Assembly (NCBI GenBank): GCA_035415815.1
Contig: DAOOGR010000012.1
Span: 1-29,801, forward strand
DNA length: 29,801 bases
Direction: 5' to 3'
Origin: Rectinema sp003452735
Lineage (GTDB): Bacteria > Spirochaetota > Spirochaetia > Treponematales > Rectinemataceae
Positions 23,018-29,801 of this stretch are shown here, in pieces (positions within the stretch are counted from its first letter, which is position 1; every line of letters begins with the position of its first letter). The notes under the pieces are model-generated. The model had not been told where the DNA came from, made no database searches, and was given only the letters and a program-made list of their open reading frames with translations. A program made the position numbers and the translations under genes.

Positions 23018-24444
23018 AGGCTCCCCTTTAGAATGAAGGAATTGCCACCATGCTTGGTAATCTGATCGTAGCTCATTCCTGTCTCGCGCATCAGTATTCG
23101 GATTATCCTATATGTACAGAAGCCACCCTGACATCGCCCCATTTGGGCGCGGGTATAGTATTTAATGCCATCTAATGTGGTGTGGCCCGCTCGGATTGCG
23201 GCAACTATCTCGGCTTCGCTTACGCATTCGCAGCGACAGACAATGTTGCCGTATGTGGGGTCTTTTGCAATGAGAGAATCTAATACGAAAGGATCGGCGT
23301 CGCGGGCGCGGGGGATTTTGCGAATGTATGGGTCCCAGGAGGGTTTTTCGATGAGCCTGAGGCCTGCTTTTTTGAGGAGGTCTTTGACGTATTCGCCTAT
23401 GGCGGGGCTTGCCGTAAGACCTGGCGATTGGATGCCCGCTACTTGCACTAAGGCAGGAGCTTTTTCGGATATCGCAATATAGAAATCATTGCCATAGGAA
23501 GCCCTGAGCCCTGCAAAGCTTGTAATAACATCGTTTTCAGAAATCGAAGGAACCATCATTCGAGCTGTACGCAATATATGCTCGAGCTGCTCGCGACTCG
23601 TTGCAAAATCCTCTTTGTCTCGGGCGGAAGTAGCCGTAGGACCGATAAGAACAGTGCCCTCCACTGTGGGAATCACGAGAATGCCTTTGGATACTTCGGT
23701 TGGCACAGGAAAAATAACGCGCGAAGGTTTGGCCTTTGTAGTGCGGTCGAGAAGATAATACTCTCCTTTGCGCGGGATAATCTCAAAGCGCTCGCCGCCA
23801 AATGCAGCGGATATTTTATCGGCATAGAGACCTGCAGAGTTAACAACAAAATGAGCTTGTATCTCGCGTCCATCCGCAGCTTTAATGTGCCAGAATTCTC
23901 CCTCGCGAGCTGCAGACACAACCTCGAATTGTGTCCTGATCTCAACCCCATTCTTCTGTGCAGATTCCACGAGCGAAAACACAAAGCGATAAGGTTCTAT
24001 AATACCGCCTGAAGGCGCATAGAGCCCGCCTACCACTTCGGGATTCAGCTTGGGCTCTAGCTCGAGCATACGCTCTCTGGAACACATCTCTATTCCAATA
24101 ACACCGTTCTCGACACCTTGAAGGTACAGCTGCTCGATGGCTCGCATCTCGTCCTCATGAAGCGCAGCAACCAGTATTCCACAGCGCTCGAAAGGAAAAT
24201 CTAGCTCTTCGTGTAGGCGGTCGAACATCAGAGCTCCACTGAGTTCTAAACGAGCCTTTAGAGTGCTTATGTGATCATGAAAACCACCATGCACAATGCC
24301 CGAATTTGCCTTGGAAGTGCCAAGCGATACGTCGATCTCTTTCTCTAGCAAAACTACTTTTAGCTCATACTGCGATAATTTGCGCGCAATGTTCGCTCCG
24401 CAGACACCCGCTCCGATTATCGCGACATCGAATATGTCTTGCAT
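23014..24444 (-). CDS. GlpA/LhgO-like FAD-dependent oxidoreductase with C-terminal BFD-like [2Fe-2S] domain
   Basis: This 476-residue protein belongs to the DAO/glycerol-3-phosphate dehydrogenase family. The FAD-binding motif is VAIIGAGVCGANIARKL (residues 8-24), followed by SKANSGIVHGGFHDH. The substrate half contains FPVPTEVSKGILVIPTVEG. The C-terminal domain has CRCECVSEAEI and GRCQGGFC, a four-Cys BFD-like iron-sulfur domain as in anaerobic GlpA. Together with the FAD/NAD oxidoreductase and DUF1667 protein that follow it forms the standard three-part anaerobic dehydrogenase. The usual substrate guess is sn-glycerol-3-phosphate, but no glycerol kinase, facilitator or regulator is seen nearby, so a hydroxyacid such as 2-hydroxyglutarate is also possible. 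Ribosome binding site GGGGAAC precedes ATG 24444. Confidence 0.88.
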   Translation of the reverse strand: MQDIFDVAIIGAGVCGANIARKLSQYELKVVLLEKEIDVSLGTSKANSGIVHGGFHDHISTLKARLELSGALMFDRLHEELDFPFERCGILVAALHEDEMRAIEQLYLQGVENGVIGIEMCSRERMLELEPKLNPEVVGGLYAPSGGIIEPYRFVFSLVESAQKNGVEIRTQFEVVSAAREGEFWHIKAADGREIQAHFVVNSAGLYADKISAAFGGERFEIIPRKGEYYLLDRTTKAKPSRVIFPVPTEVSKGILVIPTVEGTVLIGPTATSARDKEDFATSREQLEHILRTARMMVPSISENDVITSFAGLRASYGNDFYIAISEKAPALVQVAGIQSPGLTASPAIGEYVKDLLKKAGLRLIEKPSWDPYIRKIPRARDADPFVLDSLIAKDPTYGNIVCRCECVSEAEIVAAIRAGHTTLDGIKYYTRAQMGRCQGGFCTYRIIRILMRETGMSYDQITKHGGNSFILKGSL

Positions 24445-24461
24445 TTATAGTTCCCCAATAA

Positions 24462-24496
24462 AACATGAGGACAGCATTATTTGCTGTCCCCATGTT
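24462..24496 (-). terminator. Strong hairpin terminator at the end of the dipeptidase operon
   Basis: On the minus strand AACATGGGGACAGCA pairs with TGCTGTCCTCATGTT: 15 pairs with a single wobble and a five-base loop, followed by TTATTG. The tail is short, so termination on the minus strand may be partial, allowing some read-through into the GlpA-like operon. Confidence 0.75.
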
Positions 24497-24543
24497 CATA
24501 ATTCTTGCGAAGAGCCTATTGAAGTGCCTATTCTACCAAGCTA

Positions 24544-26148
24544 TCACTTGAATGGAACAGGGTTTCTTGGAGCTTTCTGCATTATCTCGTTCCACCAAGC
24601 GCTCGGTGGCTGAGACTTCATATCTTTATAGCCCCACATATAAGTTCCATACAACTCATCGCCAAACTTTAGCCAATCATCGTGCCATTTCACTGCAGTA
24701 GTATAAGCAAAGGAAGAAATAAGATCGGCCGCTTCCTTCTCTTTTCCATTGTTGATCAAGCTAGCAGCTGTATTCTGTATTTCTTCGGTAACTGTATACA
24801 GAGTAGCAAGTCTTGGATTGCGGAAATCGTGAATTTCTTTTACGGCGCTCTGGTAGTTGATCCTTGCTGTCTGTTGAACATAAGAGTTTGTCCACCAGCC
24901 CGAGTCTCTACGAAATTCTTCAAAGCGACTTCCAGTCCTATAGAATTCGGGCAATTCTTTCATGGTTGGCCAGAGCGGCGTGATGTAAGTAGTATCCGCT
25001 GCTCCATATCCATACCATACAAGACATTTCACTGGGTCAGGTAGCCGATCTTTTATGTTTGCAATCATTACATAGCAGGTTCTAAAGAGGTTGATCGACC
25101 TCTCCTTATGGTAGGGGTTAAGGACATCCCCATAAGGACCAGCCTCAGGAGCTAGAGAAAGATCATAAGGCGTTCCCTTATAGTAGTCACCGCAAATCTC
25201 TAATACATCTTGTACTGAAAGCTTTTTTTCTGGAATGACCCAGAGAGGAAAGCGTTTCGCATTTGGGTCTAGATTCAAAGAAGGAGCAACAAGGCTTAAA
25301 GCTCTCCACTCGCGGCGGGTGCTATAAGTACCTTCGTAAGGTGCATATATCTCAGCAGGAGAGAATGGAACTCCAGAATCTTCAGACCAGAGACCATTTT
25401 CTACAGCAAAGCTCTTAATGTTCGGAGAGTACATATAGTTTTCATGGTCATTGAAATCTATGTGGTCGATGCGAGCCCTATTTGCAGCAACAAAGAAAGC
25501 ATTGGACGGAATGCGAACCGCGGCCCAAAGGTCTAGTCCGTAGAATTCAGCAATCCATACTTCCTTGCCATCAGCTACATCCATTGTTTCGCCAGGGTCT
25601 TTCCATCCGTATTTCTCTACCAGGTCTCCCATTATTTGAATGGCTTCTCTAGCGGTAGATGCTCGCTCTAGAGCAATATCCTGAGCATTCCAACAATCGA
25701 TCAATCCTGTATTGTTTCCAAAGATTAGCTTATAGGTCTTCTTGCGAAGATCCGTAGATTGATCGAAATTGAAGGTGCTCTCGCCCATTGCCACACCTTT
25801 CTCGTTGATAAATGAATAGCGAGAATGGAAATAGGCGTAAGTTTCAGGAGCTTGTGGAATTTCTGAGACTAGCATGCCATTCCCATAATCCTTCACTTCG
25901 GGATACTTGCCGAAATCTCCATAATTATGCGAGTCAATGACAAGATCTCGAGTCGACCCTTCTGGCCATTTTTGCCCTGGAATTATCCAAAGGCGAAAGT
26001 CTGCCGATGTAGAATCGTCGTTGTGAGTGACTATTGTCGAGCCATCGACGGTCGCATCTGCGCCAACGCCAACGATAGTGCATGCAAACGATGACTGTGC
26101 ACTAAATACGAATAGGGCTATCGTCAGCAGCATTACAAATTTCTTCAT
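24544..26148 (-). CDS. Exported C69-family dipeptidase (Ntn hydrolase)
   Basis: This 534-residue enzyme belongs to the C69 (PepD-like) N-terminal-nucleophile hydrolases, which cut dipeptides. Residues 1-22 form a signal peptide (VMLLTIALFVFSAQSSFA), and Cys23 follows in CTIVGVGADATVDGSTIVTHNDDS, the family's nucleophile block. Signal peptidase cleavage after Ala22 would itself expose the catalytic Cys as N terminus. The rest (WNAQDIALERASTAREAIQIM, GKEVWIAEFYG, VAANRARI, and later DVLEICGDYYKGTPYDL) is typical, with slightly greater length than short cytosolic members. The ATG at 26148 was chosen because AAGGAGTGCGAT precedes it, and it removes ten upstream residues that would spoil the signal peptide. 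It is the last gene of a five-gene cluster, 144 bp after the M14 gene. Confidence 0.92.
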   Translation of the reverse strand: MKKFVMLLTIALFVFSAQSSFACTIVGVGADATVDGSTIVTHNDDSTSADFRLWIIPGQKWPEGSTRDLVIDSHNYGDFGKYPEVKDYGNGMLVSEIPQAPETYAYFHSRYSFINEKGVAMGESTFNFDQSTDLRKKTYKLIFGNNTGLIDCWNAQDIALERASTAREAIQIMGDLVEKYGWKDPGETMDVADGKEVWIAEFYGLDLWAAVRIPSNAFFVAANRARIDHIDFNDHENYMYSPNIKSFAVENGLWSEDSGVPFSPAEIYAPYEGTYSTRREWRALSLVAPSLNLDPNAKRFPLWVIPEKKLSVQDVLEICGDYYKGTPYDLSLAPEAGPYGDVLNPYHKERSINLFRTCYVMIANIKDRLPDPVKCLVWYGYGAADTTYITPLWPTMKELPEFYRTGSRFEEFRRDSGWWTNSYVQQTARINYQSAVKEIHDFRNPRLATLYTVTEEIQNTAASLINNGKEKEAADLISSFAYTTAVKWHDDWLKFGDELYGTYMWGYKDMKSQPPSAWWNEIMQKAPRNPVPFK

Positions 26149-26292
26149 ATCGCACTCCTTTCTTGGGGAATACCCCATATTCTCTTGTCTCCGCTTACCT
26201 TTTGATAAAATACTCTATCTTAGGTTAGCGGCGGCATAGATTCAAATTTCAGATATTTCCGGCCCATGTAATTTTTCTGTTTTCTTAATTGC

Positions 26293-27480
26293 TCATATCT
26301 TGAATACAAAACTGGGGTCTGCATTATCAGGATCATGGAAGAAGTATCCACAATCATGCTCTTTGAGATCTTCATAGGTCGGCCACTCAACTATCACTTC
26401 CTTTTCTGGATAGAACTGATTCATCTGATTTATTACTTCAAGAGCTCCTGAAAGGTGTCGTCCGCAGCGATACCAAAGAGGAGAGCCAAAATCAAGGCTA
26501 TATGGTACATAGGTGAGTCCGTGCTTCGCTGCAGTGGCTAGAAACTCATCCTTGCCTTCTGTGAAGAGCTCCTCTGTCATAGGTCCTACCACACGATCGA
26601 TAAAAGGCTCTGGAGTCTCCATAAGCACAGCAAGAGTATCGCTGAAATCGCCCCATTCGCGGTGAGACAATCCACGAAGGCCTTTTGGAGAAGACTCGCA
26701 TTTCATATCGAAACTGGTAGCTGTAAGCGTCATTGCGGCCATCATTGCAATGTCAAATGAACGCTCGTGTGCCACATAGGTAGCTACCACGGGATACATG
26801 ATCGATGCTTCGTGAACGTCTATTGATATGTCGATATTCTCTTTGCGGATAAGCTCCATTATTGCATAGGAAGCTCGCTCTGTGAGAGTACCATTTTCCC
26901 TTCCTGGATAGGTTCGATTCATGTTTCGAATATCCTGATAGGACAAGTTCTGCCTCGATGGATAGTGGACAAATGTGAAAGGATCAGGCCATTGGTCGAG
27001 AGGATTAGTTCCACGATCTCCAATTCGCAGCGTTTTCTCTCCAAAAGACGTAGGAACATGAAAGAACTTAGGATAGGCATTCCCCAACATGCCTGTGGTC
27101 GATCCGCTTCGGTTACCCTGTGGTATTACAAAAACCTTCCCTTTAGTTACCTTAATATTCTCCATCAAAATATAGGCAGAGAGACTTGTCGCTGGTTCAT
27201 AAGGATGGACATTGGCCATGTAGAGAACCTTGCCTCCAGGAACACCTGAATCGTAGACGAATATCGGAGTATCCATCCACGTTCCTTTTAGGCTCGCAAG
27301 GTAATCGCTTAGCATCTTTACCTCGGTCAAACCAGGAGCCGAAACAAAGGTCTCTTTGAAGTGTCGGAGTTCGTAAAATTCTCTTCCTCCGAAGAAGGCG
27401 AATATCAGTGCGATTACAAGACATATTACTTTAAAATATGGAAAAGATTTCTTCTCCTCCATGCTATTATCCTTTTTCAT
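26293..27480 (-). CDS. Membrane-anchored M14 metallohydrolase, AstE/AspA (succinylglutamate desuccinylase/aspartoacylase) type
   Basis: This 395-residue zinc hydrolase has an N-terminal membrane anchor (residues ~17-32, KVICLVIALIFAFFGG) that likely leaves the enzyme outside the inner membrane. The zinc motif is H-P-Y-E at 92-95 (ANVHPYEPATS) with the third ligand His223 in ISIDVHEAS. NMNRTYPG (Arg189 region) is the equivalent of the DLNRxFPG block, and the general base is probably Glu288 in LMETPEPF. Family members remove acyl groups from amino acids or cut C-terminal amino acids from peptides; the substrate is unknown. Ribosome binding site AGGAGGGAG lies six bases before ATG 27480. It follows the 57-residue gene by 12 bp, so co-transcription is very likely. 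Confidence 0.85.
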   Translation of the reverse strand: MKKDNSMEEKKSFPYFKVICLVIALIFAFFGGREFYELRHFKETFVSAPGLTEVKMLSDYLASLKGTWMDTPIFVYDSGVPGGKVLYMANVHPYEPATSLSAYILMENIKVTKGKVFVIPQGNRSGSTTGMLGNAYPKFFHVPTSFGEKTLRIGDRGTNPLDQWPDPFTFVHYPSRQNLSYQDIRNMNRTYPGRENGTLTERASYAIMELIRKENIDISIDVHEASIMYPVVATYVAHERSFDIAMMAAMTLTATSFDMKCESSPKGLRGLSHREWGDFSDTLAVLMETPEPFIDRVVGPMTEELFTEGKDEFLATAAKHGLTYVPYSLDFGSPLWYRCGRHLSGALEVINQMNQFYPEKEVIVEWPTYEDLKEHDCGYFFHDPDNADPSFVFKI

Positions 27481-27492
27481 AGCTCCCTCCTC

Positions 27493-27666
27493 TTATTTGA
27501 TGCCTAACACGCGCAAGAGAAAGGGAATAATGCAATAAGCATATACAATGTCGTACACTCGGCCAGTTCGCGATGTCCTCTTGAATAAATTCCTCAAAAG
27601 GAAAAAACCTATTAAAGCGGCTAGGATAAAGTAGATTATATGTATTACTTGTTCAAGAAAAACCAT
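27493..27666 (-). CDS. Small membrane protein, 57 aa, in the permease-M14 operon
   Basis: This short gene is too small for usual ORF lists. The protein starts MVFLEQVIHIIYFILAAL, with a hydrophobic stretch at residues ~6-25. A basic linker follows (RNLFKRTSRTGR), then a second hydrophobic stretch at ~39-54 (DIVYAYCIIPFLLRVL), ending LGIK. The strong site GAGGAG lies eight bases before ATG 27666 and begins within the stop region of the permease. Its TAA lies 12 bp before the M14 start. Tight spacing and a good ribosome binding site make it very likely real. Two membrane helices with positive linker suggest it sits in the inner membrane beside the permease; it is far shorter than a DctQ subunit (usually ~160 aa). 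Confidence 0.8.
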   Translation of the reverse strand: MVFLEQVIHIIYFILAALIGFFLLRNLFKRTSRTGRVYDIVYAYCIIPFLLRVLGIK

Positions 27667-27676
27667 ATGTTTCTCC

Positions 27677-28963
27677 TCATTTAAGGAAGCTGAGCTTATT
27701 AGGAATAATCAGCATGATGAGTGCCAAACCTCCAAGCACAAGCAAAGGCAGCAATATCTGTTTTAGGAAAGACATATAAGAGCCTTTGTAACCCACTGTC
27801 TCGATGGACACACGTCCCACAATTCTAGAGGGAGGAAGACAATCGCCAATAGGAAAAATAAGGCTTAGCGCGGCACATATCACAGTAGTATCCATTCCTG
27901 CTGCATTGAACATAAAGATAAGTGGAGTACCGAATATGATAGCGCTTCCATAGCTAAGGCATCCTTGTGCAAAGGGACAAAACAAGAGCACAGTGAGAAA
28001 TATGAGAATCCTAGGCAGAGTTATAAAAGTTATGCTAAGAAGCCCGCGTACACCAGTAGCAGCCATTACATTGATCAGCACACCAACGCTTATCACCGTA
28101 GCAACCAATGGAAAAACCTGTTCGATAGTGCCCGCAATGACGCCATAGTAATCCTTCAACGAGGTCTTCTTAGGGTTGCATAAGACAGCAACGATTGTGG
28201 CAATTACAAACATTAGAGGAAGCCCCAAAACCGGTATAGAAAAAGGCGCATACAATGATAGTAGTATTAATGCAATTAGAACCACGAGTGGGCATAGAAT
28301 TCTAAACCAGCCCATGTCCGATACCGCTTCAGGAAGCTCTGCAAGTATTTTTTCTTTGCTTTCAGGCTTTGTACCATGGCCAAGGTAGATTATGGTAAAG
28401 GCACCTACAATCAGAATTGGAATAAGCAGCAGCTTTTCAAATCCAACATACGGCATGTTCGCCTGCGCGGTCATCATCATTGTCCAAATATTGATAGGCG
28501 GAGCTGCTGCAGAGAGAATAGCAAAGATGAATACGAAGGCCGCCGTCTTCTTGTCAGAAAGGCCCATATAGCGAACAACTGTGGCCACAAGGCCGCCAAC
28601 TACGAATACCGAGACGCTCCCTGCTCCTGTCAGCGCTCCTGGAATAAGCATAAAGATTGCCATACAGATTAGAAGGACCCATTTATTGTCTACACGTTGG
28701 ACTAATTTTCTGGTCATTATGTTTATAGACCCTGAATATGAATAGATATTGATAAATACCGACGCGCAAACAAACAATATAGCAAGATCAAAATTGGTGA
28801 ATAGTCCTTCTACGAGAATCCGCACAGGCAAACCAAGACCAGCTACCAAGGCACCCACAATAGCGGTTATCACCATCGAAATCTCAGGCGATTTTAGCTT
28901 CCAGCTAGAAAGTGCAAATGAGACTACCATGGCAGCAAGTACAATTGATGTCTTAAGATACAT
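27677..28963 (-). CDS. DctM-like (TRAP large permease / ion transporter superfamily) transport protein
   Basis: This 428-residue integral membrane protein has about twelve hydrophobic helices over its whole length. Landmarks are GLGLPVRILVEGLFTNFDLAIL, then PGALTGAGSVSVFVVGGLVATVV, SAAAPPINIWTMMMTAQANMPY, and near the end GCLSYGSAIIFGTPLIFMFN and PIGDCLPPSRIV. The repeated Pro/Gly-rich hairpins are typical of the TRAP large permease and ion-transporter superfamily. It would import a small anionic substrate driven by an ion gradient. No DctP-type binding protein or DctQ subunit is visible in the window. The nearest secreted candidate is the small protein encoded upstream. AAGAAGGATAA precedes ATG 28963; stop and next ribosome binding site nearly overlap. 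Confidence 0.8.
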   Translation of the reverse strand: MYLKTSIVLAAMVVSFALSSWKLKSPEISMVITAIVGALVAGLGLPVRILVEGLFTNFDLAILFVCASVFINIYSYSGSINIMTRKLVQRVDNKWVLLICMAIFMLIPGALTGAGSVSVFVVGGLVATVVRYMGLSDKKTAAFVFIFAILSAAAPPINIWTMMMTAQANMPYVGFEKLLLIPILIVGAFTIIYLGHGTKPESKEKILAELPEAVSDMGWFRILCPLVVLIALILLSLYAPFSIPVLGLPLMFVIATIVAVLCNPKKTSLKDYYGVIAGTIEQVFPLVATVISVGVLINVMAATGVRGLLSITFITLPRILIFLTVLLFCPFAQGCLSYGSAIIFGTPLIFMFNAAGMDTTVICAALSLIFPIGDCLPPSRIVGRVSIETVGYKGSYMSFLKQILLPLLVLGGLALIMLIIPNKLSFLK

Positions 28964-29012
28964 ATTTATCCTTCTTTATCAAGATGATGCCCATATTCGA
29001 TATGAGCGCTTG

Positions 29013-29618
29013 TTATTTCTTGATGAAAACCTGCTTGCAGAGCGAGGTGAAATCTATTGCATTATCTATGATTGTCAATGGTATGTGATACTTCTCTTTG
29101 ATTTTATCGAATCGCTTATCAGTATTACCATCCTTGACGACAATCATCCACTCTGCATAGGGACAAATCGTATCTATGCAGCGTTCGTTTGGATTTGTAG
29201 CAACGTTCGAACGCTTGTCTTTTTCGAGAAGCACAGCGATAATCGGAAGCTTCATCTCCTTTGACGCCTTTACTATTCGCTGTAGCCTTGCTATCTCTTG
29301 ATCGATTGTTATTCCAGAAGCACCCAGACCCTTATCCGAAGATCCTATGATCACCATAAGTACCTTATATGGTCTTTCCTTAAGGTCTGCTTCAACTGGT
29401 TCGGCTAAGTAGAAGAAATCCTTATCTAGTTCCAGCGTCTTGGTCTGTGAGACCAAAAGACGGGCCATCTTGCCTCCCGGCCCCTGCCCTGCGTTTGTGA
29501 TAAGGAAAGGAAGCCCATATTGCTTTATCGGGTCGCCGCTTATTGCAGCAAAAACCGAAAAGGGCTCGATACAGGACAGTAAAGCCACCAATAACAGGAT
29601 GAAAAATCCTTTTCTCAT
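29013..29618 (-). CDS. Secreted protein, DUF6305-like (function unknown)
   Basis: This 201-residue protein heads the operon. It has an N-terminal signal sequence (FFILLLVALLSCIEPFSVFA). Cys16 lies in LLSC and could be a lipobox, or cleavage may follow SVFA at about 24. The mature part starts GDPIKQYGLPFLITNAGQGPGGKMARLL, then VLMVIIGSSDKGLGASGITIDQEIARL, and later two cysteines in CIDTICPYAEWMIVV. This suits an alpha/beta Rossmann-like fold with strands VLMVIIGSS and PIIAVLL. I think the sequence resembles DUF6305, found beside TRAP-like permeases in some anaerobes, but this is from memory. It may bind substrate for the permease. AAAGGAATTATAT precedes ATG 29618. Confidence 0.65.
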   Translation of the reverse strand: MRKGFFILLLVALLSCIEPFSVFAAISGDPIKQYGLPFLITNAGQGPGGKMARLLVSQTKTLELDKDFFYLAEPVEADLKERPYKVLMVIIGSSDKGLGASGITIDQEIARLQRIVKASKEMKLPIIAVLLEKDKRSNVATNPNERCIDTICPYAEWMIVVKDGNTDKRFDKIKEKYHIPLTIIDNAIDFTSLCKQVFIKK

Positions 29619-29682
29619 ATATAATTCCTTTAGTATGGTTTTTTAGAATTATTGGGATTGCCTAAAAACCAAATCTAGCCCT

Positions 29683-29708
29683 GTCAGATCAGTTGATTTA
29701 CATCTGAC
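29683..29708. promoter_or_regulatory. Perfect inverted repeat, possible operator or leader hairpin
   Basis: GTCAGAT (29683-29689) and ATCTGAC (29702-29708) are perfect 7-bp inverted copies with a 12-bp spacer. The dyad lies directly after the predicted transcription start of the permease operon, a typical position for a repressor site. Confidence 0.45.
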
Positions 29709-29717
29709 TACATTAAA

Positions 29718-29746
29718 ATTCTACGGGCAGATTTCCATTTTGTCAA
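29718..29746 (-). promoter_or_regulatory. sigma70-type promoter of the permease/hydrolase operon
   Basis: On the minus strand a perfect TTGACA (29746-29741) is 17 bp from TAGAAT (29723-29718). The predicted start is near 29711, leaving a leader of about 93 nt before the DUF6305-like gene. Confidence 0.8.
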
Positions 29747-29801
29747 CGCGATAATTTTATTTTGGCTACTTTTGCCACAAAATTGTCGTTCACCTATTTC
29801 A

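Noticed and set aside
26160..26180. GGGGTATTCCCC palindrome before the dipeptidase start as an operator
   Set aside because: It is a four-pair hairpin that fits by chance between gene leader and ribosome binding site, with no second copy nearby.

Overview
The window is about 29.8 kb of bacterial chromosome with moderate GC. It is gene-dense, with mostly short intergenic gaps and strong AGGAGG-type ribosome binding sites. The gene set suggests a Gram-negative-like anaerobe, most probably a spirochaete of the Treponema/Spirochaeta/Rectinema kind. It includes an archaeal/eukaryote-type prolyl-tRNA synthetase, a PreP-type M16C peptidase, a small CTP-dependent polyprenol/dolichol-kinase-like enzyme, Fur-FeoA-FeoB ferrous iron uptake, an outer-membrane barrel protein and a GlpA-like flavoprotein triad. 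This taxonomic call is inference; no rRNA or marker alignment was possible.

Layout. 1-910: 3' part of an MFS transporter. 1028-1099 (-): tRNA-Val(CAC), enclosed by a leader/trailer dyad. 1143-1826: dolichol-kinase-like membrane enzyme. 1922-2749 (-): unknown multi-pass membrane protein, divergent from proS (2840-4297). 4351-6706 (-): envelope-stress module of two Spy/CpxP-like periplasmic proteins, an ECF sigma factor and a small membrane-anchored putative anti-sigma factor. 6707-7198: long non-coding stretch with 23-bp degenerate tandem repeats, a MITE-like element with inverted ends and a structured leader. 7199-10234: cytoplasmic M16C peptidase. 10267-13767 (-): phosphoribosyltransferase plus an exported M16 pair, one subunit catalytic and one lacking the zinc motif. 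13839-16955: Fur-box-controlled fur-feoA-feoB, with FeoA carrying a His/Gly tail. 17031-18359 (-): outer-membrane barrel fused to a FlgT/CsgG-like periplasmic region. 18582-20423: periplasmic 5'-nucleotidase. 20646-21206: Hsp20. 21381-24444 (-): FAD oxidoreductase, second FAD/NAD oxidoreductase and DUF1667 triad. 24544-29618 (-): gene cluster for transport and hydrolysis of peptide-like or acylated amino-acid substrates.

The last cluster is the best candidate for an undescribed system. From its 5' end it encodes a small secreted protein resembling DUF6305, a DctM/TRAP-like large permease with no visible DctQ or DctP partner, a previously uncounted 57-residue double-hydrophobic protein (27493-27666), a membrane-anchored AstE/AspA-type M14 metallohydrolase and an exported C69 Ntn dipeptidase. 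It has its own sigma70-type promoter, a perfect 7-bp dyad just downstream of the predicted transcript start, and a 15-bp terminator stem at the far end. The genes could work as an envelope pathway: hydrolases in the periplasm release a small carboxylated product, and the permease (perhaps with the 57-residue protein and the secreted protein) imports it.
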